Part shown: positions 26,119 to 33,868 of the stretch, in pieces | How positions within the stretch are numbered: position 1 is the first letter of the stretch | Layout of the letters: every line of letters begins with the position of its first letter | NCBI GenBank assembly: GCA_945910645.1 | Contig: CAMDZB010000008.1 | Coordinates: 1-47,300, forward strand | Length of the DNA stretch: 47,300 nucleotides | Reading direction: 5' to 3' | Source of the DNA: an uncultured Spirochaetaceae bacterium | Lineage (GTDB): Bacteria; Spirochaetota; Spirochaetia; Sphaerochaetales; Sphaerochaetaceae | Notes under the pieces: model-generated | What the model was told of the DNA's origin: nothing | Database searches by the model: none | What the model saw: only the letters and a program-made list of their open reading frames with translations | Position numbers and translations under genes: made by a program

Positions 26119-27672
26119 TTAAGTCCTGCTCTTAATTTTTCTAACAACATCAATAATAGAACCATCTCTTGCTTCTATTATTCCAACGACTCTGTCTTCA
26201 AATTCAACAGGGTCTGGAGCACCTGCCATCTTGTATGCAATGTCACGTAGCTCCTCTATAGTCTTGAAAGGCAAATCTACGCCCTTCATAGCCTCGATTA
26301 AATCCTTGCGCTTTGGATTGATTGCAACGCCATAATCCGTGATTACAACATCCACAGTCTCACCAGGCGTGGTGACCGTTGTAACGTTTGAACAGATCAC
26401 AGGGATGCGTCCTTGTAGAAGCGGTGCGATGATGATTGTACACTTTGCACCGGCTGCCGTATCAGGATGTCCGCCCTGAGCACCTGTAATCACGCCGTCT
26501 GATCCCACAACAACGTTACAGTTGAAGTTCACATCAACCTCGAGGGATGCAAGGATCACAAAGTCTAACTTGTTAACGTATGCGCCCTTGTTAAATGGGT
26601 TTGCGTATTCTGATGCTGAAATCTCTATGTGTTTTGGATTGTTTTTGATAGATTCAATTGCACCAAGGTCGAAGTCCTGAGTGTCTACGATCTTCTCGCA
26701 AAGCCCCCTCTCTAGAAGATCACACATTGGAGTTGTGATTCCACCAAGACCTAGTCCCATGTGGATGCCTCTTTCCTCCATGACCTTACCAAGTGAGATA
26801 GTTGATGCAATTGATGCACCTCCCACTCCTGTTTGGTATGAAAATCCTTCTTTAAAGTATGGTGTATTGATTACAAACTTAGTGCAGTAGTCAGCCATCA
26901 TCAGCTTTCTGACATCCGTTGTTGGCTTTGCAGCACCTGTTGCGATCTTCTGAGGATTACCAATCTCGTCTACCACGCACACATAGTCTACGTTTACCAT
27001 AGAGATGCTTGCAGGGATGTTTGGAAATGGTACAAGGCAGTCTGTGATTGCCACAACCTTATCAGCATATTCTGCGTCGACCATTGCGTATGATAACACT
27101 CCGCAGTCGCTCTTGCCGCCTACTGCCCTCATGTTGCCGTAATCGTCGCATGTTGGAGCGCCGATGAATGCGATGTCGATGTGTACCTCGCCTGTCTCTA
27201 CTGCTCTTACACGCCCGCCGTGTGAACGCATGATGGCAAGCTTCTTGAGCTTGCCGTTTGAAATAGCCTCGCCGATCTTACCTCTAACGCCCGATGAATG
27301 GATGCATGTGATAGTGCCATCCTCGATGTATGGAACAATAGGGTCGTTTGCCTTACCAAGGGAGGATGCTGAAATAGTTATGTCCTTAATTCCCATCTTG
27401 TGGATCTCTTCCATAACCATATTCACAACATAGTCGCCCTCTCTAAAGTGGTGATGAAATGAGATTGTCATCCCGTCTTTAATGCCACATTTTACAAGTG
27501 CTTCGTGGATGTCCTTTACAAGCTTAGAACGAGTTGGATCTGAAAGAGTTCTGATTTTTGGAGCTCCTTTCTTATACTCGTAGTTGTCTTTGACGTATGT
27601 TCCCTTGAATACTTCTTTTTTTGTCTCTTTTAGGATTTTTTCGGGAATATCTCTTCCAACTGCATTTTTCAT
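26119..27672 (-). CDS. citF: Citrate lyase alpha subunit (citrate CoA-transferase)
   Basis: Moves the acyl-carrier thioester from acetate to citrate in the citrate lyase complex. The 517-residue protein has the family features: SFHHHFREGDYVVNMV, the segment HSSGVRGKIGEAISNG, GSDGVITGAQGGHPDTAAG and a C-terminal ITDYGVAINPKRKDL. The ATG overlaps the citE stop by 4 nt. It completes a citD-citE-citF set that cleaves citrate to acetate and oxaloacetate. Confidence 0.97.
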   Translation of the reverse strand: MKNAVGRDIPEKILKETKKEVFKGTYVKDNYEYKKGAPKIRTLSDPTRSKLVKDIHEALVKCGIKDGMTISFHHHFREGDYVVNMVMEEIHKMGIKDITISASSLGKANDPIVPYIEDGTITCIHSSGVRGKIGEAISNGKLKKLAIMRSHGGRVRAVETGEVHIDIAFIGAPTCDDYGNMRAVGGKSDCGVLSYAMVDAEYADKVVAITDCLVPFPNIPASISMVNVDYVCVVDEIGNPQKIATGAAKPTTDVRKLMMADYCTKFVINTPYFKEGFSYQTGVGGASIASTISLGKVMEERGIHMGLGLGGITTPMCDLLERGLCEKIVDTQDFDLGAIESIKNNPKHIEISASEYANPFNKGAYVNKLDFVILASLEVDVNFNCNVVVGSDGVITGAQGGHPDTAAGAKCTIIIAPLLQGRIPVICSNVTTVTTPGETVDVVITDYGVAINPKRKDLIEAMKGVDLPFKTIEELRDIAYKMAGAPDPVEFEDRVVGIIEARDGSIIDVVRKIKSRT

Positions 27673-28574
27673 ACTAGACCTCCCTTATAAACACCAGCGG
27701 CCTTTGCCATCTTAAGAGTACGCTTAGCCCCGTCGTAGAAAGCGATGTCAATCATCTTGCCGTTTACAGTAAACACACCGATACCCTTCTTTTTCTTGTC
27801 GTCAATCTCCTGAACTACTGCTTCTGCAAACGCAATTTCCTTTTCAGTTGGTGTGAAGACCTTATGTACAATAGCAATCTGACGTGGGTTGATTAATGAC
27901 TTTCCGTCAAATCCCATCATCTTGATCATTCTTGTTTCCTTCTCGAAGCCTTCCATGTCGTCAAGGTTAGTAAACACTGTATCCCAGCACTGTACCTTTG
28001 CAGCTCTTGCAGCCATAACTATATGCTGGCGAGCACCCATAAGCTCAACGCCTGTTCCTGTAAGCGTGGTCTGAAGATCCTTTGTGTAGTCGCCACCTGA
28101 TAGAGCGATACCAATCATCCTATCTGATGCAAGGCAGATCTCGTATGCGTTAAGAACGCCCTTACAAGATTCAAGTGCTGACATCAGCAAAGTGCTTCCC
28201 TTAGGCTTCTTGAATTCTTTTTCAGCCTCAAGGACAGCCTTTTCGATGGTTTTAACATCCTCAGCAGTCTCTGTTTTTGCAATACGAATTACATCAGCTC
28301 CACCTGCTACACAGACTCTTACGTCCTCCTTCCAGTGTGGAGTATCAAGACCGTTGATTCTTACAACTCTCTCAACGCCGTGATAGTCGATTTCCTTAAG
28401 TGCATGGTATAGTGAATATCGTGCTGCATCTTTTTGATTTTCTGCAACTGCATCCTCTAGGTCTAACATGATACAGTCCAAGCCGTAGATATATGGATCT
28501 TTGATAAGTCCCGGCTTCTGACAGTTTAAAAACATCATTGAACGTCTTAGACGCTTCTTATCAGGAAGTTTCAT
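27669..28574 (-). CDS. citE: Citrate lyase beta subunit (citryl-ACP lyase)
   Basis: Splits citryl-acyl-carrier into acetyl-carrier and oxaloacetate. The protein is 301 residues with the HpcH/CitE barrel motifs: RRSMMFLNCQKPGL, DCIMLDLEDAVAENQKDAAR (metal-binding acidic residues), VVRINGLDTPHW, IRIAKTETAEDV, LLMSALESCKGVLNA and GFDGKSLINPRQI. I chose ATG 28574, which overlaps the citD stop in an ATGA junction; a longer frame starting 20 codons upstream lies inside citD and does not resemble the family. Confidence 0.96.
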   Translation of the reverse strand: MKLPDKKRLRRSMMFLNCQKPGLIKDPYIYGLDCIMLDLEDAVAENQKDAARYSLYHALKEIDYHGVERVVRINGLDTPHWKEDVRVCVAGGADVIRIAKTETAEDVKTIEKAVLEAEKEFKKPKGSTLLMSALESCKGVLNAYEICLASDRMIGIALSGGDYTKDLQTTLTGTGVELMGARQHIVMAARAAKVQCWDTVFTNLDDMEGFEKETRMIKMMGFDGKSLINPRQIAIVHKVFTPTEKEIAFAEAVVQEIDDKKKKGIGVFTVNGKMIDIAFYDGAKRTLKMAKAAGVYKGGLV

Positions 28575-28870
28575 TTTATAGCCCCATCCCATGGCAGGTT
28601 GTCGTGTATGTCGTTTGAGCGATACACAGCGCATTCAACTCTTGCTTTAAGCGTACAGTCTAAGGCGCCTTTGTCGATTACGCTAACTGTTGCATTCTTT
28701 ACATCAAGACGTTCAAGCGTCTCAAGTACAACCTTTTCTATCTGCTTTCCATACTGGTTGATCACTGTGCTTTCAATGCTTAGGTTAATGCCTTTTTTGT
28801 TTGGCTCAACCGTAATCTGAGCATCGCTTGACTCGAGTGTACCAGCAGAAGCTGCTTTTTTTATTTCCAT
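28571..28870 (-). CDS. citD: Citrate lyase gamma subunit (acyl carrier protein)
   Basis: Carries the phosphoribosyl-dephospho-CoA group on which citrate is processed. The 99 residues are the standard length. The attachment region is AGTLESSDAQITVEP near residue 10, with the modified serine in the SSD segment. A GGGGG-type ribosome site lies five bases before the ATG, and a TATATA box lies just upstream. It is the first gene of the citD-citE-citF-transporter operon. The ligase citC and the prosthetic-group genes citX and citG, often adjacent, are not in this window. Confidence 0.95.
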   Translation of the reverse strand: MEIKKAASAGTLESSDAQITVEPNKKGINLSIESTVINQYGKQIEKVVLETLERLDVKNATVSVIDKGALDCTLKARVECAVYRSNDIHDNLPWDGAIK

Positions 28871-29003
28871 AGGATCCCCCTATATAATGTTTTATTTTAT
28901 CATTTTTTACCGATTTGAGAAATATTTGATATATAAATGTTAGAAAAAGTAATATTTTGACACGATTCTATTTAATTAACGTATAACGATTACTCTATGC
29001 GTT

Positions 29004-29300
29004 CTATACAAGCTCAAGTATAAGTACAACAAGTGAACACACAAGAGCTGTTGGAAAGAGTCCAAATCCAAACCAGGCGGCAACAATACCACATATAAAT
29101 GAGACAAGTCCAATGTAGGGCTCTGAGGTGCCTTCCATAATGCTTGGGAACGTCATTATAGCAATTGTTATATAAGGAACGTAATATAAGAATGACCTTA
29201 TGAAGACATTCTGAATTGGCTTCTTTACAATAAAGAACGGCAGCACTCTGATTAAGTACGACGTGAGGATCATTATAAGTATGTAAATTACATTGCTCAT
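29004..29300 (-). CDS. azlD: Branched-chain amino acid exporter small subunit (AzlD)
   Basis: Small membrane partner of AzlC in the LIV-E exporter. The 98 residues form about four helices; the N-terminal pattern MILTSYLIRVLPFFIVKKP (arginine and leucine-proline in the first helix) is typical of AzlD. It overlaps azlC by 4 nt. The pair probably exports branched-chain amino acids or related analogues. Confidence 0.9.
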   Translation of the reverse strand: MSNVIYILIMILTSYLIRVLPFFIVKKPIQNVFIRSFLYYVPYITIAIMTFPSIMEGTSEPYIGLVSFICGIVAAWFGFGLFPTALVCSLVVLILELV

Positions 29301-30040
29301 AGAGTCACCTCATTATTCGTATCGTCTACTTTTAAATCGTCATCCTTGATCGGAAAGATTAGAGCAAACGCTGTTGATATAATAACCGTAAGTAGGAACA
29401 CCTTGACTCCGCTGTTCATACTCCTAAGATATGGAACAACTGATGCTATGTAACTCAATGCAAAGCTTACGAGCACCGATAGAAGTACAATCTTACTCTT
29501 ACGTGATGGCGGTATGATGATTGCAAGAAACATTCCGTATAAAGCGACGCTTAATGCACTCACAGCTATAACGGGAAGGATATTGCCCACAGTGATTCCA
29601 AGAGCTGTGCCTATAGCCCAAGGAAGTACACTCGAAATAGCAAGTCCATACGTATACTCAGGCTTTAAACGATCAGTCTGACGAATCGATGTGCCGAATA
29701 TCTCATCAGTTACGAATATTGCCATGGCAAGGCGATTGATAACGTTTGTCTTCTCATCAAGACGCTGACTTAATACAGAGCTCATGAGAAAGTATCGGCA
29801 GTTTGCAACTAGGATCACAAGGAACATCTCGAGGTACGTGGCCTTAAGTCCAATCTCCCTAAATCCTGCATACTCACCTGCGGATGCTAGAGTAAATAGG
29901 CTTGCGATGAATCCCTGAAGCGCTGTGACTCCCACGTTTGAGGCATACACGCCTAGCGAAAATGACACAGCAAAATACCCAAGTCCTATGGGTATGCCGT
30001 CTTTCATACCTTTTTTAAGTACGTCTTTGCTAAATGCCAT
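29297..30040 (-). CDS. azlC: Branched-chain amino acid exporter large subunit (AzlC)
   Basis: Membrane protein of the AzlC/YgaZ family, exporting branched-chain amino acids together with AzlD. Recognisable elements are DGIPIGLGYFAVSFSLGV, the segment SAGEYAGF and NCRYFLMSSVLSQRL; about seven hydrophobic helices follow. The start is uncertain: ATG 30040 gives 247 residues, and an in-frame GTG at 30058, four bases from the xth stop, gives six more. Neither has a clear ribosome site. It lies directly after xth in the asnA transcript, which also has amino-acid metabolism at its head. Confidence 0.9.
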   Translation of the reverse strand: MAFSKDVLKKGMKDGIPIGLGYFAVSFSLGVYASNVGVTALQGFIASLFTLASAGEYAGFREIGLKATYLEMFLVILVANCRYFLMSSVLSQRLDEKTNVINRLAMAIFVTDEIFGTSIRQTDRLKPEYTYGLAISSVLPWAIGTALGITVGNILPVIAVSALSVALYGMFLAIIIPPSRKSKIVLLSVLVSFALSYIASVVPYLRSMNSGVKVFLLTVIISTAFALIFPIKDDDLKVDDTNNEVTL

Positions 30041-30061
30041 AATTGATTGACTATACACTCA

Positions 30062-30820
30062 TTAAATATTGATATCAAGACCAATTGGCTGATGGTCTGA
30101 CATCCCAGGCTCCTGGATGATGAATGAATCGTTGACCTTATCCATGATCCTGTTGCTCACAAGAAAATAGTCGATTCTCCACCCGATGCCCTTCTCCTTT
30201 GCCTTAAAGCGGTATGAGTACCAGCTGTATTCGACTTTTGTGGGATAAAGCTCACGGAAGGTGTCTTTAAATCCCTTCTCGAGCGTCTTTGTAAAGCTTT
30301 CACGCTCATCGTCAGTAAACCCGGGGTTCATGTGGTTTGTATCGGGGTTTTTAAGGTCAATCTCGTTGTGAGCGACGTTTAAGTCACCTGTGACGATAAC
30401 TGGCTTTTTCTTATCAAGCTCTGCGATAAATTCCCTGAAATGCTCATCCCACTTCATCCTAAAATCAAGGCGTTTTAGCTCGTTTCCAGCATTCGGTGTG
30501 TACACTGCCACAAGGTAAAAGGATTCGAACTCTGCTGCAATCATACGCCCCTCTGTGTTGAACTCATCATCAAAGTCTTCAAACGTAACTGAGAGGGGCT
30601 TAATCTTAGTAAATAGCGCAGTTCCGCTGTATCCTGGGCGTTTAGCCTCATGCCAGATCACCTCGTAATCATTCGAAAGGAGCTCAAGTGGTGCCTGACT
30701 TTTAAAGCTCTTCACCTCTTCAAGGCATACAATATCGGGACTTGAGTCTTTGATAAAGTCGAATAGTCCTTTTTTCGCGGCGGCTCTTACCCCGTTAACA
30801 TTGTAGTTTATGATCTTCAT
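30062..30820 (-). CDS. xth: Exodeoxyribonuclease III (AP endonuclease)
   Basis: Repairs abasic sites and 3' ends in DNA. The 252-residue protein follows the ExoIII fold: NVNGVRAAAKKGLFDF, the metal-binding CLEEVK (usually LQETK), YSGTALFTK, YTPNAG, VTGDLNVAHNEIDLKNP with the catalytic aspartate and asparagine, WRIDYFLVS and the final catalytic SDHQPIG. The glutamine of LQE is replaced by glutamate, but the essential second glutamate is kept. Overlap with asnA is 4 nt. Confidence 0.96.
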   Translation of the reverse strand: MKIINYNVNGVRAAAKKGLFDFIKDSSPDIVCLEEVKSFKSQAPLELLSNDYEVIWHEAKRPGYSGTALFTKIKPLSVTFEDFDDEFNTEGRMIAAEFESFYLVAVYTPNAGNELKRLDFRMKWDEHFREFIAELDKKKPVIVTGDLNVAHNEIDLKNPDTNHMNPGFTDDERESFTKTLEKGFKDTFRELYPTKVEYSWYSYRFKAKEKGIGWRIDYFLVSNRIMDKVNDSFIIQEPGMSDHQPIGLDINI

Positions 30821-31848
30821 GAAAGGAATCTTACTCCAATCTTATTGGCTTCGTTGACAGTTTCATCACTCCAAACTGAGGCCTGAACCTCGCCAAGGTG
30901 TGCTTTTTGAAGTAGGAACATGCAGAGCCTGCTTTGTCCGATTCCTCCACCGATTGTGAGCGGGAATTCTCCGTTCAATAGACGTTGGTGCCAATAAAGG
31001 TCTGCTCTCTTCTCTTCGTTTCTAATCTTAAGCTGTTCAAGAAGTGATTCTTTATTTACTCTGATACCCATTGATGAGAGCTCGAGTGACTCATCACGTA
31101 TAGGGTTGTAAACTATGATGTCGCCGTTAAGCCCCTTATAGCCATCTTCGTTCTCTGTTGTCCAGTCGTCGTAGTCTGGAGCTCTGCCGTCGTGTGGTTT
31201 TCCGTTTTTAAGATCTCCACCGATGCCGATTAGGAATATTGCGCCGTGCTTCTTTGCAAGCTCGTACTCCCTCTCCTTTGGTGTGAGGTTTGGATACATA
31301 TCCTCAGCTTCCCTTGTATGGATAAATATGATCTCCTCAGGAAGGCGTGGCTTTAGCATTGAAAACTGCTGTGAAAGTAGGAATTCCGTACGTTTAATTG
31401 ACGCGTAGATTTCCCTTACTACCTTCTTTAAGTATTTAAGGTTTCTATCCTCGCTGTTTATCACCATTTCCCAGTCCCACTGATCTACGTATACAGAGTG
31501 GATTGCATCGACTGTGTCGTCAGGACGTAGAGCATTCATGTCTGTGTAAATTCCTGTGTGTGGCTGGAATGAATGGTCAGCAAGGAACATCCTCTTCCAC
31601 TTTGCAAGAGAATGAACCACTTCCATGTCTTTGTTGATTCGTGGAACAGAGAAACTTACAGGTCTCTCAACTCCATTAAGGTCGTCATTTATTCCCTTTC
31701 CTTTCTCAACAAACATTGGAGATGTTGCTCTTGAAAGACATAGAGCTCCGGAGAGTTCTCTTTGAAATGTGTCCTTAACAAATTTGATTGCACTTTCAGT
31801 TGTTAAAGCACCAAGAATAGATTTATATCCTTTTGGAAAATCGTTCAT
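30817..31848 (-). CDS. asnA: Aspartate-ammonia ligase (asparagine synthetase A)
   Basis: Makes asparagine from aspartate and ammonia with ATP. The 343 residues show the class II synthetase-like core: LCLSRATSPMFVEKGKGIND, the segment EVVHSLAKWKRMFL, SVYVDQWDWEMVI and GGGIGQSRLCMFLLQKAH near the end. The ribosome site AGGGGGAAGAGG is adjacent to the ATG. The promoter upstream (31885-31914) carries a dyad. It is the first gene of an operon with xth and azlCD. Confidence 0.96.
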   Translation of the reverse strand: MNDFPKGYKSILGALTTESAIKFVKDTFQRELSGALCLSRATSPMFVEKGKGINDDLNGVERPVSFSVPRINKDMEVVHSLAKWKRMFLADHSFQPHTGIYTDMNALRPDDTVDAIHSVYVDQWDWEMVINSEDRNLKYLKKVVREIYASIKRTEFLLSQQFSMLKPRLPEEIIFIHTREAEDMYPNLTPKEREYELAKKHGAIFLIGIGGDLKNGKPHDGRAPDYDDWTTENEDGYKGLNGDIIVYNPIRDESLELSSMGIRVNKESLLEQLKIRNEEKRADLYWHQRLLNGEFPLTIGGGIGQSRLCMFLLQKAHLGEVQASVWSDETVNEANKIGVRFLS

Positions 31849-31884
31849 CCTCTTCCCCCTTAAATAATAATTAGAAAATATTAC

Positions 31885-31914
31885 ATTATATAGCGTTTTT
31901 TATGCTATAGTAAA
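31885..31914 (-). promoter_or_regulatory. asnA promoter overlapping a dyad
   Basis: On the minus strand TTTACT (31909-31914), an 18-base spacer and TATAAT (31885-31890). The dyad TATAGC-N9-GCTATA (31889-31909) covers the spacer and the edge of the -10 box. A protein bound there would block the promoter. Confidence 0.55.
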
Positions 31915-31929
31915 CATTTGTTAAGGTGA

Positions 31930-32118
31930 TTTTTAGGTGTTTATTCTTGATACCCTCAGGGCATTTTTTTATATAGATTTTAATAATACAAATATTGTTT
32001 TTATACTATTTTTTAAATATATTATAAAAATTTATATCAAAAAAATTGAAAATTATTTATTGCATAATTTCACCTCTTGTCATAGTTTATATAAATCGGT
32101 TTTAAGCATGGGGGATAT
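31930..32118. other. Very AT-rich intergenic stretch
   Basis: This region lies between the asnA promoter and the ribbon-helix-helix mini-gene. It is dominated by A and T runs. A short CCCTCAGGG followed by a run of T at 31960-31976 might be a weak terminator. I see no convincing gene; a 71-codon plus-strand frame here has composition typical of noise. Confidence 0.4.
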
Positions 32119-32313
32119 ATGCAAGAAAACAGCGCGAAAGGACAAACCGTAAGGAAAAAATCACAGAAAGAAGCAAAGGTTCTTACCACATTCTCAATAG
32201 AGCAATCTTTTAAGAGTGAGCTTGAAACTTTGTTTAGTTCTATGGGCTTAGGTTGGTCTGCAGGTATACGATTTGCTCTGAGGGATTTTTATAGGCATAA
32301 CAACAATAATTAA
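32119..32313 (+). CDS. Ribbon-helix-helix-like mini-protein
   Basis: A 64-residue basic protein. The pattern KVLTTFSIEQSFKSELETLF followed by SSMGLGWSAGIRFALRDFYR fits the strand-helix-helix layout of CopG/MetJ/DinJ-type DNA-binding proteins (a short strand with alternating residues, helix, GLxxSxxIR turn, second helix). No toxin gene adjoins it, so it is an orphan antitoxin or a small regulator. A GGGGGA stretch four to five bases upstream acts as ribosome site, resembling those of citD and asnA. It converges on rdgB, with five bases between the stop codons. Confidence 0.6.
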   Translation: MQENSAKGQTVRKKSQKEAKVLTTFSIEQSFKSELETLFSSMGLGWSAGIRFALRDFYRHNNNN

Positions 32314-32318
32314 CTACA

Positions 32319-32924
32319 TTAATTATACTGTTCAAGAACCTTGAGCATAAGAGAGAGAGCATTTGCACGGTGAGAATGCTCTCTTTTATATTTTGATCCA
32401 AGTTTTGAGAGCGTTTTGCTCTCGCCGTTTGGGATAAAGATTGGGTCGTATCCAAATCCGCCATCTCCATCCTGACTATCCGAAATTATACCTTTAATCT
32501 CACCTTCGACGTCAAGAATCTCATCACTCTTTACCTTTTTGAACGCAATGTGGCATACAAAGCGTGCGTTTCTGTTATCAGCAGTTTTCATGATTTTTAT
32601 AATATTGTCGTTTTTCTGACTCTGTGTTGCACCAACATCACTCATAAAACGGCTTGTGTAGAGTCCTAGTATTTCTCTATGTGATTCAATCTCGAGTCCT
32701 GAGTCATCTGCAAAGAGTATATCAGAAGGAGAGAGCGTATCGAACTTTCCTTGCTTTTTTAAGAATTCATCAAGTGCATTAAGTTTAATACGCGCATTCT
32801 CTTTGTAGGTTGTTCCAGTCTCATCCGCATCAAAGCCCTCGACTATCTCTACAGTATGCGGAGATAAAAGATCCTCGTATTCCTCTTTTTTATGCGCATT
32901 GCCGCTTGCAAGTATAAATTTCAT
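32319..32924 (-). CDS. rdgB: dITP/XTP pyrophosphatase (RdgB/HAM1)
   Basis: Hydrolyses non-canonical purine nucleotides such as ITP and XTP, keeping them out of DNA and RNA. The 201 residues contain the family motifs: ASGNAHKKEEY at the N-terminus, FADDSGLEIE with the catalytic aspartate, GGFGYDPIFIP and SHRANAL near the C-terminus. The ATG overlaps the stop of the upstream sigma-like gene by 4 nt. Confidence 0.95.
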   Translation of the reverse strand: MKFILASGNAHKKEEYEDLLSPHTVEIVEGFDADETGTTYKENARIKLNALDEFLKKQGKFDTLSPSDILFADDSGLEIESHREILGLYTSRFMSDVGATQSQKNDNIIKIMKTADNRNARFVCHIAFKKVKSDEILDVEGEIKGIISDSQDGDGGFGYDPIFIPNGESKTLSKLGSKYKREHSHRANALSLMLKVLEQYN

Positions 32925-33778
32925 CGTCTTTCTCCTTCGTAGTAGTATTTCATAAGCTGCTTCTTTCCATAGTTGAGGTATTTACCCACATTGTCTTCCT
33001 TCACTCCAAAGGCTTCTGCGATCACCTTGTATGGCACCTTTGATGCGTTACGTCCTATGTTATCAAGCCTATCTTTTAACTTATTATAACGTAAACTCAT
33101 CTCTTTATCATCATCGCCGTTTGACTCTTTGATCATTGCCTTCATCTTCCTAAAGTAGTATTCAGATCCGAGCTTTTTAGCCTTATTCAATCGTTTTTCA
33201 CTTCTGATGCTCCTTCTGAATAGCAAAACATTATTTATAAATTCAACTCGCTTTTCTGCATCAAGAGATGAACATGTATTTCGTATAAACTCATTGCTCA
33301 TCTTTGAAGCCATCAGTGAGAAGTAAATTGATGTACATTTGTTTGAAAATACTTTATTGAGATTTTCATCCCTCTTGGTCTTATCTTCATCGTCGTAAAG
33401 CCCAACCTCAAGTGGATTTTCAAACTTCTCCGTGTTTATCGCACTGATTGTAAATGACGCATTCTCGTTTTCACGCCGTCTCTTGTCGTGTCTGATGTAC
33501 ACCTTTGTCTCCATTTCGAGAACCTGCCTGATGTAGTAAGCGTAGTCTACAACTCCATTGCCGTTGAATCTTTTTATGATACTCTCGAGGCGTTCAAGCA
33601 GTGGGATTAGAAGAGTTGATGTGTTCTCCTTTCCAATAAAGGGGTTCTTTGATGCACGAAAATACAAGTATATGGCACTTTCATCATAGAGTTCCTTTAG
33701 CTTCTTCTTCTTTTCCATCTCGTTTTTTTCTTCATCATAGAAGCGGTATAAGATGTTGAGTTTGCTTTCTTTAGTCAT
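32921..33778 (-). CDS. Diverged sigma-70-like protein
   Basis: A 285-residue protein I cannot name. Two segments suggest a remote RNA polymerase sigma factor. Residues about 55-105 (LLERLESIIKRFNGNGVVDY and AYYIRQVLEMETKVYIRHDK) resemble region 2, where a helix with YL/VR and basic residues meets the -10 element. Residues about 235-280 (RLDNIGRNASKVPYKVIAEA, then FGVKEDNVGKYLNYGKKQL) look like the region 4 helix-turn-helix IAExLGVSxxxVxxxLxxxRxxL. The middle is rich in lysine and arginine without obvious region 3. Translation is coupled to rdgB. An alternative is a general DNA-binding protein. Confidence 0.5.
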   Translation of the reverse strand: MTKESKLNILYRFYDEEKNEMEKKKKLKELYDESAIYLYFRASKNPFIGKENTSTLLIPLLERLESIIKRFNGNGVVDYAYYIRQVLEMETKVYIRHDKRRRENENASFTISAINTEKFENPLEVGLYDDEDKTKRDENLNKVFSNKCTSIYFSLMASKMSNEFIRNTCSSLDAEKRVEFINNVLLFRRSIRSEKRLNKAKKLGSEYYFRKMKAMIKESNGDDDKEMSLRYNKLKDRLDNIGRNASKVPYKVIAEAFGVKEDNVGKYLNYGKKQLMKYYYEGERR

Positions 33779-33868
33779 AGCTTTAAATTAATCTCAATTT
33801 GTTAAAATGCTCTAGCGTTTTGCTTTTTAATGTTGATAATTTATTCAATTAGTGTTGAAATAGTAATT

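Noticed and set aside
31937-32152. 71-codon plus-strand frame in the AT-rich intergenic region
   Set aside because: Composition is dominated by phenylalanine, isoleucine and lysine from A/T runs, and it has no ribosome site; the frame at 32119 overlaps it and is more protein-like.
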